Part shown: in pieces, positions 53,401 through 57,127 of the stretch
Layout: every line of letters begins with the position of its first letter
How positions within the stretch are numbered: the stretch's first letter is position 1
Source: Liolophura sinensis
Taxonomy: Eukaryota; Mollusca; Polyplacophora; Chitonida; Chitonidae
DNA: 60,000 nucleotides
Direction of reading: 5' to 3'
Assembly: GCF_032854445.1 (NCBI RefSeq)
Contig: NC_088300.1
Coordinates: 25,713,608-25,773,607 of the forward strand
Made by a program: the position numbers and the translations under genes
Notes under the pieces: model-generated
Told to the model about the DNA's origin: nothing
Seen by the model: the letters and a program-made list of their open reading frames with translations, nothing else
The model's database searches: none

Positions 53401-54766
53401 TATTCCTTTACAATATCTTTGACATAATGAGCTTACATTCAGTGGTGATCAACAAATTACAATGCATCTAGCAATACATGTAGCTCAAGTTAGCTGAGGT
53501 GCTTGGTCCAAACTATCCCCACTCAGAAAATTTCACTAACCTTAACAACTTGAGCTATTTTAAATAGTTTGAATGCAATGATTCCCTCAGTCTTTTAAAG
53601 TGTAGATACTGTTTGTCAAAGTCAGCATAGGTAATCCATCTTTTAACAGTAATCCAGCCAGCAGTCCTTTATCTTCTTTAAGCACAAGCACCAGAAGTTC
53701 AAATTCAAACCATAGTAAATGCTGGTTCGGCTGGTTCAATTCAAAAGTTTATATAAGGTTGGATTATTGTTTAAAGATGGTTTACTGATGCAAACTCTGG
53801 AATATCTACACTCTCAATGACTAGAAGAATCATTGCATACCAAATATAAGTAAAGTCGGTTCAAATTGTTTAGGTTGGCAAAATTTTCTGCATGGATATA
53901 GACTGAAGCTGAGAGCTACATTATGAGAGTCTCCACTAGACTTGCAAGCTTTTTTTAGTGTGTAATAAAAAGTCATGTGATGTACACTGAGTGTTAAGTT
54001 TACATTTACAGCCCTAGTAATTACCAACAACATGATGTCTTTAGGTCGACACTAAATCATTCTGTTGGGTGCTTTTGTTTTGATATTAAATACAGGGGCA
54101 AAGGTACAGGATATGGCACATAATAAAACCATATGCCGTGGCATAAGGTACCACACAGTAAAACTTTATGAGGCAATAAATTACCAAACTTTGTTCACAA
54201 TAAGTAGTTCTTAAAATTTTACTTGTAATTATTACAGGTAAAATTGTTGCCAAAATAACCAAGTGCCGTCGCCTGTAAATTTTGGTCAGCATTTAAACGG
54301 CGTGGCAAATTTTCGTCATTAATAATAGGGCTGCTGTTACAATCATAGATAGTTTACCGTCAGAGACAGGTAGGTTAAACAGATGACAGCACCAATTCTG
54401 TCGATAGTGAAACAAAAAACACGTAAGACGTTGAAAACCATGTTTCCTGTAGATAAAGACATAACTTTTACACAGCTTAAATAAATGCAAAACCGAATGG
54501 AGACACTTAGAATTTGCAGCTGTAACTTACCTAACTCGACCAACACAGTGTCCGCAAGTCTGACCTGTCCAACCCGGCAAACATCTGCACGTTCCATTTG
54601 TACATACTCCAAAGTCACAAACTGACGATCCACATTTTGTAGACGCCTCGCAGCACATTGATATATAATACAGAACAAAAGCGACACCCAAGACTGTCTG
54701 TAACGCGTTCATTTTCCATCTGGACTTAAACTTCATGTCTAGCACAAACAATCTTGGGTTCGCCAT
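5903..54766 (-). CDS. ATRN: Attractin-family membrane glycoprotein, 23 exons, 3' end outside window
   Basis: Spliced gene reconstructed by eye from peptide similarity to vertebrate attractin plus GT/AG sites of matching phase. The coding sum is 3076 nt, or 1025 codons after discounting one extra base in exon 4. Order: signal peptide, EGF, CUB, EGF, kelch propeller, PSI modules, laminin-type EGFs, membrane-proximal domain. Attractins are type I membrane proteins that act as accessory receptors and, with MGRN1-type ligases, control melanocortin-receptor and other membrane protein turnover; that role is family knowledge. Diagnostic matches to ATRN rather than MEGF8 are MWVVGGYNFN in the first kelch blade, SYTASFPYG in the PSI region and NPRCGWCNSPNNTG. 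Oddities: no C-type lectin domain, and a frameshift in exon 4. The transmembrane and tail exons are not seen. Orthology to the ATRN/ATRNL1 ancestor is very likely; the single symbol is a convenience. Confidence 0.93.
6055..7162. other. Intron 22, nothing recognised
   Basis: AT-rich intron. No repeat family or coding segment was recognised. Short open frames here have no coding features. Confidence 0.6.
7163..7232 (-). CDS. ATRN: Attractin exon 22: membrane-proximal domain
   Basis: Reads ADRDVDFTVNCSSRAMINIT then WNS, matching attractin 'QNRDLDMFINASKNFNLNITW'. Acceptor TTTTCCAG in phase 0, donor GTGAGT in phase 1. Confidence 0.88.
7233..7949. other. Intron 21 with a poly-T run
   Basis: Contains a run of 17 T at 7555-7571. 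Otherwise no recognised element. Confidence 0.6.
7950..8044 (-). CDS. ATRN: Attractin exon 21: membrane-proximal domain
   Basis: Reads TLATDYQYTFDLSKKSDTHL then TQINFVNIPEA, matching attractin 'LLIDYQFTFSLSQEDDRYYTAINFVATPDE'. Acceptor TTTCCAG in phase 1, donor GTGAGT in phase 0. Confidence 0.9.
8345..8470 (-). mobile_element. SINE type B fragment
   Basis: Matches the internal part of the type B copies (gaaaaccactg.tctttggcaa, then ggtggaagacaagttatctt). Lies in intron 20 directly before a type A fragment of opposite orientation. Confidence 0.6.
8566..8696 (+). mobile_element. SINE type A fragment
   Basis: Reads toward the tail on the plus strand: tataagtgaaatattcttga then gtacggcgtaaaacaccaat and (aaat)n. 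It is the 3' half of the element. Confidence 0.85.
8753..8805 (-). CDS. ATRN: Attractin exon 20: end of laminin EGF
   Basis: A 53-nt exon reading CDDGNKYHGNATTGTCY, equivalent to attractin 'CEVENRYQGNPLRGTCYY'. Acceptor TTTCAG, donor GTGAGT, phase 2 in and 1 out. Confidence 0.88.
9130..9223 (-). CDS. ATRN: Attractin exon 19: second laminin-type EGF
   Basis: Reads CACNGQTDMCNTETGDCYCR then TKGITGTRCE, matching attractin 'CKCNGHASLCNTNTGKCFCTTKGVKGDEC'. Acceptor TTTCCAG in phase 1, donor GTAAAA (weak) in phase 2. Confidence 0.9.
9526..9591 (-). CDS. ATRN: Attractin exon 18: laminin-type EGF, second part
   Basis: Reads PQCGRCKSGYFGDAKFGGYC, matching attractin 'KHCETCISGFYGDPTNGGKC'. Acceptor GTTACAG lies within a few bases of the 22-bp minisatellite; donor GTGAGT. 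Phase 1 on both sides. Confidence 0.9.
9599..10173. repeat. Minisatellite, about 22-bp unit, in intron 17
   Basis: Units approximate catacacatacgctataccc plus tc. They are degenerate on the left and nearly identical from 9935 to 10165. The array begins within about 10 bases of the exon 18 acceptor. It has no stops in several plus-strand frames, giving spurious open frames of up to 140 codons. Confidence 0.9.
10445..10785 (-). mobile_element. SINE type B, near full length, with tRNA-like head
   Basis: On the minus strand the head reads TGGCCAAGTGGTTAAGACAG (A box) and GCTGGTTCAATCCCAGCC (B box with its stem). The body contains the type B core (ctgggtaaaccacaaacctt). The tRNA-like part is at 10708-10785. 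Confidence 0.75.
10864..10938 (-). CDS. ATRN: Attractin exon 17: laminin-type EGF, first part
   Basis: Reads CQCNGHSQCKNGTNNCVECQ then SYTTG, matching attractin 'CQCNGHSKCINQSICEKCENLTTG'. Acceptor TTTTCAG, donor GTACGG, phase 1 on both sides. It is 75 nt long. Confidence 0.9.
10939..11888. other. Intron 16, A-rich, nothing recognised
   Basis: Contains A-rich tracts near 11560-11600. No repeat family or coding segment was identified. Confidence 0.6.
11889..12059 (-). CDS. ATRN: Attractin exon 16: PSI module and lead-in to laminin EGFs
   Basis: Reads TMCGELKTCDECHSNPRCGW, CNSPNNTGLGMCMEGGDSGD and DKRWFFTSCP, matching attractin 'CGWCTDPSNTGKGKCIEG' and 'YNWSFIHCPACQC'. Acceptor TCTCACAG, donor GTGAGT, phase 1 on both sides. 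Confidence 0.93.
12060..12653. other. Intron 15, nothing recognised
   Basis: Open frames here are extensions of exon reading frames into intron. No element was recognised. Confidence 0.6.
12654..12860 (-). CDS. ATRN: Attractin exon 15: PSI module that follows the lectin domain in vertebrates
   Basis: Begins with a Ser/Thr-rich linker (SPLNSTSHSSTS), then CSAPCDSHISCDNCTKAKCM, WCTNLERCVETNSYTASFPY and GICQEW. It matches attractin 'TPCALRTACGDCTSG..CMWCSNMKQCVDSNAYVASFPFGQCMEW'. Acceptor GCATTTCAG, donor GTAAGA, phase 1 on both sides. Confidence 0.93.
12861..13239. other. Intron 14, the position where a lectin domain would be expected
   Basis: A 379-bp AT-rich intron separating the two PSI modules that flank the C-type lectin domain in vertebrate attractin. 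No WIGL/WVGL-, WND- or lectin-like cysteine pattern was seen on the minus strand. Confidence 0.75.
13240..13351 (-). CDS. ATRN: Attractin exon 14: PSI module preceding the missing lectin domain
   Basis: Reads VMKSCKPEYSHRCNQIFNCE then LCKTENNCKWNGSNCNY, equivalent to attractin '[27 protein letters not shown]'. In vertebrates the C-type lectin domain starts just after this. Here the exon ends in phase 1 (donor GTAAGA) and joins the next PSI module directly. Confidence 0.9.
13380..13611 (-). mobile_element. SINE type C with tRNA-like head
   Basis: On the minus strand the head reads GCTGGCGCAGATGGTTAGTC (A box) and later GTGTGTTTGAATTC (B box). The body ends in a tail side resembling type A (tttgatttaatgccgtattg). 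Confidence 0.65.
13848..13951 (-). CDS. ATRN: Attractin exon 13: PSI module
   Basis: Reads CSEFRLCVDCHASLRECHWC then ENECSNKVCSGESP, matching attractin '[24 protein letters not shown]'. Acceptor GTTTCAG in phase 1, donor GTATGT in phase 0. Confidence 0.9.
13952..14838. other. Intron 12, nothing recognised
   Basis: A 61-codon plus-strand open frame at 14632-14817 has no recognised similarity. No repeat family was identified. Confidence 0.5.
14839..14964 (-). CDS. ATRN: Attractin exon 12: first PSI-type module
   Basis: Reads NCTRIQDKTECETDHPGVQC then KWSDGQCVLNINKTCPD, equivalent to the attractin segment after the kelch domain ('EQC...CLAAGPGIRCVW...CISW'). Acceptor TCTCAG, donor GTGAGT, phase 1 on both sides. 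Confidence 0.88.
15042..15277 (-). mobile_element. SINE type C, second copy
   Basis: On the minus strand the head reads GCCGGCTCAGATGGTTAAAG and the B box GTGTGTTCAAATCC. The body shares 'gctgaagcagtgagaa' with the copy at 13380 (gttgaagcagcgagga). Confidence 0.7.
15439..15503 (-). CDS. ATRN: Attractin exon 11: kelch blade 6
   Basis: A 65-nt exon reading EVYIFGGFSGVMMNDIYKYT, parallel to attractin 'MYVFGGFNSLLLSDILVF'. Acceptor TTTACAG, donor GTAAGT, phase 2 in and 1 out. It closes the propeller. Confidence 0.88.
15504..16317. other. Intron 10, nothing recognised
   Basis: AT-rich with A/T homopolymers. No element or coding segment was seen. Confidence 0.6.
16318..16414 (-). CDS. ATRN: Attractin exon 10: kelch blade 5 to 6 transition
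   Basis: Reads LDCDYWKFLTPPSADTVEKL then ARYGHSSVVYKG, equivalent to attractin 'ACDRWSVLPRPDLHHDVNRFGHSAVL'. Acceptor CCTACAG, donor GTAGGT, phase 1 in and 2 out. It is not captured by a long open frame because it is short. Confidence 0.88.
16523..16633 (-). mobile_element. SINE type A, diverged fragment
   Basis: Reads tttatttgattagggtttta then actcaaaaatatttcacttt; recognisable but degenerate, in intron 9. Confidence 0.65.
17150..17301 (-). CDS. ATRN: Attractin exon 9: kelch blade 5
   Basis: Reads SGSPRYLHSAVLLNDTLLVF, GGNTHDTSEKYSTKCYSSDL and LAYDM. The GGNTH motif and KC(F/Y)SSD segment are characteristic of attractin. Acceptor TTTGACAG, donor GTAAGT, phase 2 in and 1 out. Confidence 0.92.
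17498..17624 (-). mobile_element. SINE type A, truncated
   Basis: Reads tttatttatttgattggtgt through 'cctgggggaaacccacaacc' and 'tctgcaggttgct', in intron 8. The tRNA-like head is absent. Confidence 0.85.
18086..18266 (-). CDS. ATRN: Attractin exon 8: kelch blade 4
   Basis: Reads SGGWKMVSPTGALVKGTYGH then SSVYDEVSGLIYVFGGSSRE and LSDQLIAYDARKKHW. It matches the attractin blade with 'ALVQGGYGHSSVYD'. Acceptor AATTTCAG in phase 1, donor GTATTT in phase 2. Confidence 0.92.
18475..18552 (+). mobile_element. SINE type D, tail fragment
   Basis: Reads aactgaaaatttttcagtac then cacgttaaaccccaagcatt, followed by cattcatcc. It is the 3' end of the type D family seen near full length at 39672. Confidence 0.75.
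18590..18838 (-). mobile_element. SINE type A, best copy, complete tRNA-like head
   Basis: On the minus strand it starts GGGGCCTCCGCGGCTCAGTT, giving an A box (CGGCTCAGTTGG), and later TGTGAGTTCAAGTCC (B box). The body runs through the conserved 'cacgtacggccggagaggaa' to a (tttatt)n tail at the left. A deletion of about 35 bp removes part of the tail-proximal segment. Lies in intron 7. Confidence 0.88.
19457..19706 (-). CDS. ATRN: Attractin exon 7: kelch blades 2-3
   Basis: Reads NNLYMYGGVIGGTVTDELYL, continues through a loop to VVVTGHTAHVVDDIMVVIFG and HSPTYGYMHNVQEYSF. Vertebrate attractin has the parallel 'VGHSAHIV..VIFGHCPLYGYISNVQEY'. The first two codons (AATAAC) and the acceptor belong to the first unit of the 35-bp minisatellite that fills intron 6. 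Donor GTATGA, phase 1. Confidence 0.92.
19701..20397. repeat. 35-bp minisatellite filling intron 6, about 20 copies, each with a 3' splice site
   Basis: Plus-strand unit is gttattctgaaacacaatgt followed by gatctgattagtaaa. Starts occur every 35 bases (19701, 19736, 19771 ... 20366) without length change. On the minus strand each unit reads as branch-like TTTACTAATC or TTTACCAGTT, then GTGTTTCAG|AATAAC. The unit nearest exon 7 supplies the real acceptor and the first two codons. The unit at 20191 has lost the AG (TTTCAT). Confidence 0.95.
20449..20542 (-). CDS. ATRN: Attractin exon 6: kelch repeat segment
   Basis: Reads YDFDKNIWESIQPLGGVIPA then NRFGHTLVGYQ: the Tyr/Trp-bearing strand of one blade followed by the R-(F/Y)-GH start of the next, typical of kelch repeats. 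Acceptor TTTTCAG, donor GTGGGT, leaving in phase 0. Confidence 0.9.
20543..21124. other. Intron 5 with a weak SINE type B fragment
   Basis: The stretch near 20880-20945 (gtgaagaaaacttgagtgcc, gcaggaaaccactttagaca) resembles the type B core. Otherwise nothing was recognised. Confidence 0.4.
21125..21287 (-). CDS. ATRN: Attractin exon 5: end of EGF-like 2, first kelch blade
   Basis: Reads PDCVVRQRAGYWEPVG and then PRTSHRSVVLDNFMWVVGGY, the first kelch repeat with its double glycine. Acceptor AATTCAG entering in phase 1; donor GTAAGT leaving in phase 2. Confidence 0.92.
21288..21999. other. Intron 4, nothing recognised
   Basis: AT-rich intron without a recognised repeat or coding segment. Confidence 0.6.
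22000..22173 (-). CDS. ATRN: Attractin exon 4: EGF-like 2, with apparent frameshift
   Basis: The first part reads FGECPKNCSGHGKC and then EECVCTPGWGGSACDQL, a standard EGF-like module. The original frame then meets a stop (GTG TGA). The neighbouring frame continues as INSSSPCSIVCMCEQYPD, which restores the expected cysteines. The switch lies near the TT (plus-strand aa) at 22057-22058. The exon enters in phase 2 and must leave in phase 1 to join exon 5, which only works with one base fewer. This is either an assembly or sequencing indel or a real lesion. Confidence 0.82.
22276..22302. repeat. (TA)n microsatellite
   Basis: Uninterrupted alternating t and a in intron 3. Confidence 0.9.
22441..22570 (-). 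mobile_element. SINE type A, strongly diverged
   Basis: Retains the (tttatt)n start, 'acttgagcataattcacttt' and 'gacgaccatttttgggttgc', which align to the family consensus with many changes. An old copy in intron 3. Confidence 0.55.
23117..23311 (+). promoter_or_regulatory. Possible small promoter and first exon on the opposite strand within intron 3
   Basis: TATAAAAG at 23117 is followed about 150 bases later by AAAATGG at 23266-23272. The short open frame from 23269 (MEYLRVIVPCMT) meets a consensus GTAAGT donor at 23306. The arrangement resembles a TATA promoter with a short first coding exon, but no second exon was recognised. Chance is a real alternative. Confidence 0.2.
24895..25015 (-). 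mobile_element. SINE type B fragment
   Basis: Reads tttatttgcttctagtttat, accatactcaagaattttga, then ggagaaaaccactgcacctt. It resembles the left part of type B copies, in intron 3. Confidence 0.5.
25260..25397 (-). CDS. ATRN: Attractin exon 3: CUB domain, C-terminal part
   Basis: Reads GRMVVTNASHSV and then YVHFYSDAAYSIAGFNISY, matching the end of the attractin CUB ('LHFFSDAAYNLTGFNITY'). Acceptor CATTTCAG, donor GTATGT, phase 2 in and out, so the split serine and arginine codons are restored on both sides. Confidence 0.92.
26805..26892 (-). mobile_element. SINE type A, short tail-end fragment
   Basis: Reads tttatttatttatttgactc, atactcaagaatatttcact and ggattatggtgggaggaatg, then stops. 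In intron 2. Confidence 0.8.
27340..27648 (+). mobile_element. SINE type D, long copy
   Basis: The body includes 'accagtatcagtataaaggc' and 'agagcggtggaaatccgtcc'. It ends in catatgactgaaaaattatt, taagtacaacattaaatccc and a (cattcact)n tail. In intron 2. The head is not clearly preserved. Confidence 0.65.
28846..29336. repeat. 59-bp minisatellite, 8 copies plus a partial
   Basis: Units start at 28851, 28910, 28969, 29028, 29087, 29146, 29205, 29264 and 29323 (ggattcactacatacaccta ... tagctttcactgtacaactt). The spacing is constant at 59. In intron 2. Confidence 0.93.
30310..31115. repeat. 42-bp minisatellite, about 19 copies, open on both strands
   Basis: Unit gatgtccatattattagtga then attcaacttgtttgagtggt gt. 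Because 42 is a multiple of 3, frames stay open: MDITPLKQVEFTNN repeated on the minus strand and SGVMSILLVNSTCF on the plus strand. One extra base near 30778 breaks phase and splits the array into two open blocks. In intron 2, about 1 kb from the 59-bp array. Confidence 0.93.
31652..31681. repeat. (TA)n microsatellite
   Basis: Alternating t and a with a short T interruption, close to exon 2 in intron 2. Confidence 0.85.
32040..32240 (-). CDS. ATRN: Attractin exon 2: CUB domain, N-terminal part
   Basis: Reads LTKEHGFISDGTGNY, then SKCAWLV and FATECGWDHIFIHDGDS, the CUB signature with its Cys pair and the acidic DGDS motif that contributes to calcium binding in CUB domains. Acceptor TTCTGCAG, donor GTAATG, entering and leaving in phase 2. 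It matches vertebrate attractin 'LT..GF.TDG..NY' and 'FATECSWDHLYVYDGDS' closely. Confidence 0.93.
32398..32478. repeat. Compound (AC)n(TA)n microsatellite
   Basis: Alternating ac tract followed by a long ta tract, just inside intron 1 next to exon 2. Confidence 0.93.
33662..33679 (+). repeat. Run of 18 G
   Basis: Uninterrupted G run in intron 1; the transcribed strand has the C run. Confidence 0.9.
34308..34392 (-). mobile_element. SINE type B fragment
   Basis: Reads acctttggcaagttagtgac, gcacacgagcgtgatcaacc and cttattgtcaccaaaggccc, matching the middle of type B copies at 10445 and 57128. Confidence 0.6.
34494..34737 (-). mobile_element. SINE type A, full length, diverged
   Basis: Runs from the tail (tttatttgattggtgtttta) through 'gagctggacttgaactcaca' (B box on the minus strand) to the head end (ctctgccacagatgcccccc). 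In intron 1. Confidence 0.88.
35600..35920. repeat. Dispersed repeat family E, longest copy
   Basis: Shares 'gcaaggctaccaaagatctc', 'aacattttgtttaacttt' and 'acactgaatcaacggtggaa' with the copies at 37300 and 42768. No terminal features were recognised. Confidence 0.7.
36203..36217 (+). repeat. Run of 15 G
   Basis: Uninterrupted G run in intron 1. Confidence 0.9.
37300..37470. repeat. Dispersed repeat family E, partial copy
   Basis: Shares 'cccaatacatgtactacttt', 'aacattttgtttaacatt' and 'accgaatcaactacggaata' with the copy at 35600. Confidence 0.65.
37603..37825 (-). mobile_element. SINE type A, near full length, diverged
   Basis: Has the (tttatt)n tail, 'ggcatgaactggacttgaac' and a head end 'ccttgacaagggaggccct'. 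An internal deletion lies near the tail. In intron 1. Confidence 0.82.
38750..38883. mobile_element. Short foldback/MITE-like element with CAGGG ends
   Basis: Left end cagggcccggtttcacgaat and right end (reverse complement) cagggacaagtttcacaaag form imperfect terminal inverted repeats of about 28 bp around a 134-bp unit. CAGGG ends are typical of hAT-derived MITEs. No clear target duplication was seen. Confidence 0.6.
39045..39468. repeat. Dispersed repeat family F, copy 1
   Basis: Shares about 400 bp with 56634-57080 in direct orientation: 'agttaaaggcgttcaaacat', 'aacatcaggaaaaaaaggtg', 'tagctttcttttactttgaa' with small changes. It starts after a short T run. Confidence 0.85.
39672..40034 (-). 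mobile_element. SINE type D, near full length with tRNA-like head
   Basis: On the minus strand the head reads CTGATGGTTAGAGCGTTCAT (A box) and GGAGATCAAACCCAGG (B box). The body continues 'agtcataccaaagactatga' and 'tgtctggtgtctttggcatg'. The tail ends aaaaattgttaagtatgaca and then a (atac)n tract at 39672-39704. It matches a SINE type I know from mollusc genomes. Confidence 0.82.
41853..41882. other. Perfect 10-bp hairpin
   Basis: ttcttgtggt at 41853-41862 pairs with accacaagaa at 41873-41882 around a 10-base loop. The stem is too short for a typical pre-miRNA. In intron 1. Confidence 0.5.
42768..42975. repeat. Dispersed repeat family E, partial copy
   Basis: Shares 'agcaaggctaccaaagagct', 'cagcgaatcaatgatggagc' and 'atatatgccaaacctgagtt' with the copy at 35600. 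Confidence 0.65.
43474..44048. mobile_element. MITE-like element with 13-bp perfect terminal inverted repeats
   Basis: Left taaaggagaagaa (43474-43486) is the exact reverse complement of right ttcttctccttta (44036-44048). The terminal TA on both sides fits a TA target duplication, as in Tc1/mariner-type elements. The 575-bp unit has no transposase frame. Confidence 0.75.
44146..44212 (-). mobile_element. SINE type D, tail fragment
   Basis: Reads (gagt)n, then gcttggggtttaacgtcgta and ctcaacaatttttcagtcat, the tail end of the family in reverse. Confidence 0.85.
45042..45124 (+). mobile_element. SINE type A, isolated tRNA-like head
   Basis: Reads gggcctctgtggctgaaggg, gttagcacgcaagcaccctt and caatgacccaggggcctctc, matching the head of the copy at 18590. 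The body is missing. Confidence 0.7.
45653..45811. repeat. Short tandem repeat, about 37-bp unit, 4 copies
   Basis: The segment tgctc(t/a)gg recurs at 45691, 45728, 45764 and 45804, with atccactgatttgtacacat-like sequence between. Degenerate. Confidence 0.75.
47351..47512 (+). mobile_element. SINE type A, truncated
   Basis: Reads ggcagctggcttcctctccg, tctggccgctgttgtataaa and tgagcacggcataaaacacc, ending in aaataaac. In intron 1. Confidence 0.85.
47870..48152 (-). mobile_element. SINE type B, long diverged copy
   Basis: Shares 'gaaaaaccactgacctttgg', 'aggtggaagacaagttgtct' and 'aaatggccatatgagcatgg' with type B copies at 8345 and 10445. Confidence 0.65.
50231..50550 (-). mobile_element. SINE type B, long diverged copy
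   Basis: Shares 'cagaggaaaccagagtgcct', 'ggagtaaaccactgaccttt' and 'accatattggtggaagacaa' with other copies. The head end contains 'aggctgagtttgaactaac' in the B-box position. Confidence 0.65.
51124..51520. repeat. Degenerate array of 'gtgattcctc.atcagacat' motifs
   Basis: Variants of attcctccatcagacatgtg recur roughly every 20-50 bases with drifting spacing. It looks like a decayed minisatellite in intron 1. Confidence 0.6.
51728..51942 (-). mobile_element. SINE type A, near full length, little diverged
   Basis: Reads gattggtgttttacgctgta, gggtggaaaccgggcacagc, cacgtacggccagacaggaa and gggcttgaactcacagcggc. It ends in the head region without the extreme 5' bases. Confidence 0.88.
52057..52192. 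mobile_element. Foldback element with 40-bp inverted arms and internal direct repeats
   Basis: Left arm ttggtttattagcacgacgt, ttcgatgtagttactaacat (52057-52096) and the reverse complement of 52153-52192 differ at about three positions. Between them lie two copies of actaacatcg(t/c)tatcaagt. The arms match a terminal motif I associate with Penelope-like retroelements. Confidence 0.7.
54531..54766 (-). CDS. ATRN: Attractin exon 1: start, signal peptide, EGF-like 1
   Basis: The start is fixed by an in-frame TAG two codons upstream and a good context (AAAATGG). Further methionines at residues 11 and 19 are possible. From residue 19 there is a hydrophobic stretch (LQTVLGVAFVLYYISM) ending near CCEA, a plausible signal peptide. 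A six-cysteine EGF-like module follows (KCGSSVCDFGVCTNGTCRC, then LPGWTGQTCGHC). The exon ends in phase 2 at a GTAAGT donor and its split arginine codon is completed by exon 2. Confidence 0.92.
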
Positions 54767-54784
54767 TTTCTAACCGGAAGAGCG
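54761..54784 (-). promoter_or_regulatory. YY1-like site over the start codon and adjacent ETS-like site
   Basis: On the minus strand AAAATGGCG covers the start codon and fits the YY1 consensus (AAnATGGCG). Just upstream, plus-strand aaccggaag at 54773-54781 contains the ETS/GABP core CCGGAAG. This pair is common at TATA-less promoters with very short 5' UTRs. No TATA box is seen nearby. Function is inferred from motifs only. Confidence 0.45.
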
Positions 54785-56631
54785 TCGTCAGTCCTTTGGA
54801 CCCTCTTTTTTCCTTACCAACATCAAACTAAAAGACATCACAAAAAACATCACAAAGGTTGCTACATGTGCATGCATTACTCATGACAATATCATATTTT
54901 TAACTTGACTGTGTCAAGATAGAAAATCTTACAATCTGGGCTAGAAAATTCTTTTTGTGCCGAGTTTACCGTCGAGACCCTCTCAAAAGCACTCCCTGTG
55001 ACGAGTAGCCTCCCTTGATTCTACTTTCGCTGGAGGATTTTTTGTTTTGAAGTAGGCCTATTGCATGTAGGCCTACATGTATTATAAATTCTATTGTTGT
55101 TTTTTCATTCACTTTGACTAGGCCATCCTAATTTGAAAATATTGGTTTTCGTTCATGATCATGGTACATATAACGATAATTTACGCCGCCACGACATTTT
55201 TCAAAGTGATTACCGCTCTGACCTATCAGTTATTTTGTGTTCTTGTTTTTGTCTTCTTTTTGTTTGTTTGTTTGTTTGTTTTTTATTTCATTTTTTTTCT
55301 TTCCTTTGGGGTTTTGGGGATTTTCGATTCTACGTGAATATCATATTTATGTAAAAAAAAAACGGAAAGCTTGCAATTTAACTCTTTTAACCCATAATGA
55401 AAATTTAACAATGAAGAAAGGACTACGGCATTTCAGTCAATGCTTTTCCGGCCATTTGTTTATTACTATAATTGTTTTTTTTGTTTTTTTTTTCTATCAT
55501 ATATACAGTGAAAACACATGTCGTTTATCGTTTGTAGAACCAGTAATATGTAATTCTTCTTTGGTTTGGCTTTTTGTGCAAGATACCACGCTTGTGATAG
55601 TTTTGTGACAAAATCATTTACACAGTGGAATTTACTATTACTTGGGTACTGGTGTACGATAAAGGTTACTTGCGACACGCAGAGTTAACTTATCAAGCTA
55701 CTTAAATTACAATGTATAACCATTCTCTTTATTTGATAACTCATGTGTATACACGTTGACGAGAAACCATTAGAAAAACAAACCTTCGTCCCAGAAAAAA
55801 AAATGTGTATCTCCGCAAATGACGTATAACACGGACTTGATAATATATATATGTATGTGCGTGCAAATAATCAAAGAGCTATGCATTGTACATCTGGAAA
55901 TAACTATTGTCAATTAAAAGATATATAAAGAAATATAAAAGACCGTGTCAAGAGACACTAAACTTGATTTGTTTTGTTATTTAAGTACATATTCCTTTTT
56001 GTTATTTTTAGATTTAAAAAAAAGAATAAGTTATGCATAACATAGGCCTGCAGATTGAACTTTTATACTCTTTGTACAAGTCCGAAAAAGACGGGATGGG
56101 CGTAAAACTATATGTTTACATGATGGTGTTGCGCAATAGCCAGTTGTGTATAGCATAGTATTTGCGTAGGCGGTGCCATGCTTTGAAATCATTCATTACT
56201 GGCTGACCTCTTTATCGCTATGTGTTTGGTCACGTTTCCGAACACGTTTTTCACGTTCCCACTCTACATGCAAATCTAAACCTCGTAATCTCACAATCAA
56301 TCATCGCAAGCCTGTTTCTAGGCCTCCATGTGCAAAAAAGCTGGTGTGTAGCCAGGTCTATGTAATCCTGGATGAACTCCCCCACACTTTTTTGTCTTTA
56401 TTAGTATATATATATATATAGTACAATATTAATCAGGTGCGAGACGTAAACCCGAAACCAATCGTATATACTAGTATACGTAGATATTGCCATACATGCA
56501 GTCGTCAGTCATTGTCAACATGATACTGACTCGCACGTGACAAGAACCGTGATACAGTTAGTCATGTGTCCTAAGCTTTTATACTTAAAGCGCCACTAAA
56601 CAGACCACTTAAAACTATGCATAAATACTTT

Positions 56632-56633
<2 letters not shown>

Positions 56634-56668
<35 letters not shown>

Positions 56669-57080
56669 TTTTTGTGAAGAGAGTTAAAGGCGTTCAAACA
56701 TTTGAATTCTGAGGCAGGTTTTGTGGACAATATCATCCGAGTTTAGAAACTCTGATCGTCACAGGAGGTTTTTCCAACTTTATTCACGACACTGAATGTT
56801 GGATCAACTATTTTCACCTACATGTATGAGTCAAGGATTACTGAAATAATGCTCCCCAAAATACCTTTCTTCTGGTTAACATCAGGAAAAAAAGGTGATG
56901 TGACATCAGAGTCCCTAGATACTTTCAATATGGCTCATAAAGCCCACTATAGTATTCAAATATTTGAATGCCCTTCAGCACCTTAAAAAAATCTGAAAAA
57001 ATAACAGTATTTTTACGCATAGTTTTCAGTTGTCTGTATGATGAGCCTTACTTCACGTTTTAGCTTTCTTTTACTTTGAA
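56634..57080. repeat. Dispersed repeat family F, copy 2, with 32-T start
   Basis: Direct repeat of 39045-39468. It starts with 32 T at 56634-56665 directly before agatttttgtgaag, so the reverse strand would end in poly(A), as expected of a retroposon. Confidence 0.85.
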
Positions 57081-57127
57081 TTGTAGGCTGTTGTATATAT
57101 CGTTTAACTAGTTAGTTATCTGTTGTT

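Noticed and set aside
5903-54766. MEGF8 as an alternative identity
   Set aside because: MEGF8 also lacks a lectin domain, but it has two kelch sets and many more modules. Here there is one propeller, and the peptide matches are specifically to ATRN/ATRNL1.
55237-55608. 123-codon plus-strand open frame
   Set aside because: It runs through (tttg)n and T-rich sequence and encodes mostly Phe/Leu/Val. It has no conserved features.
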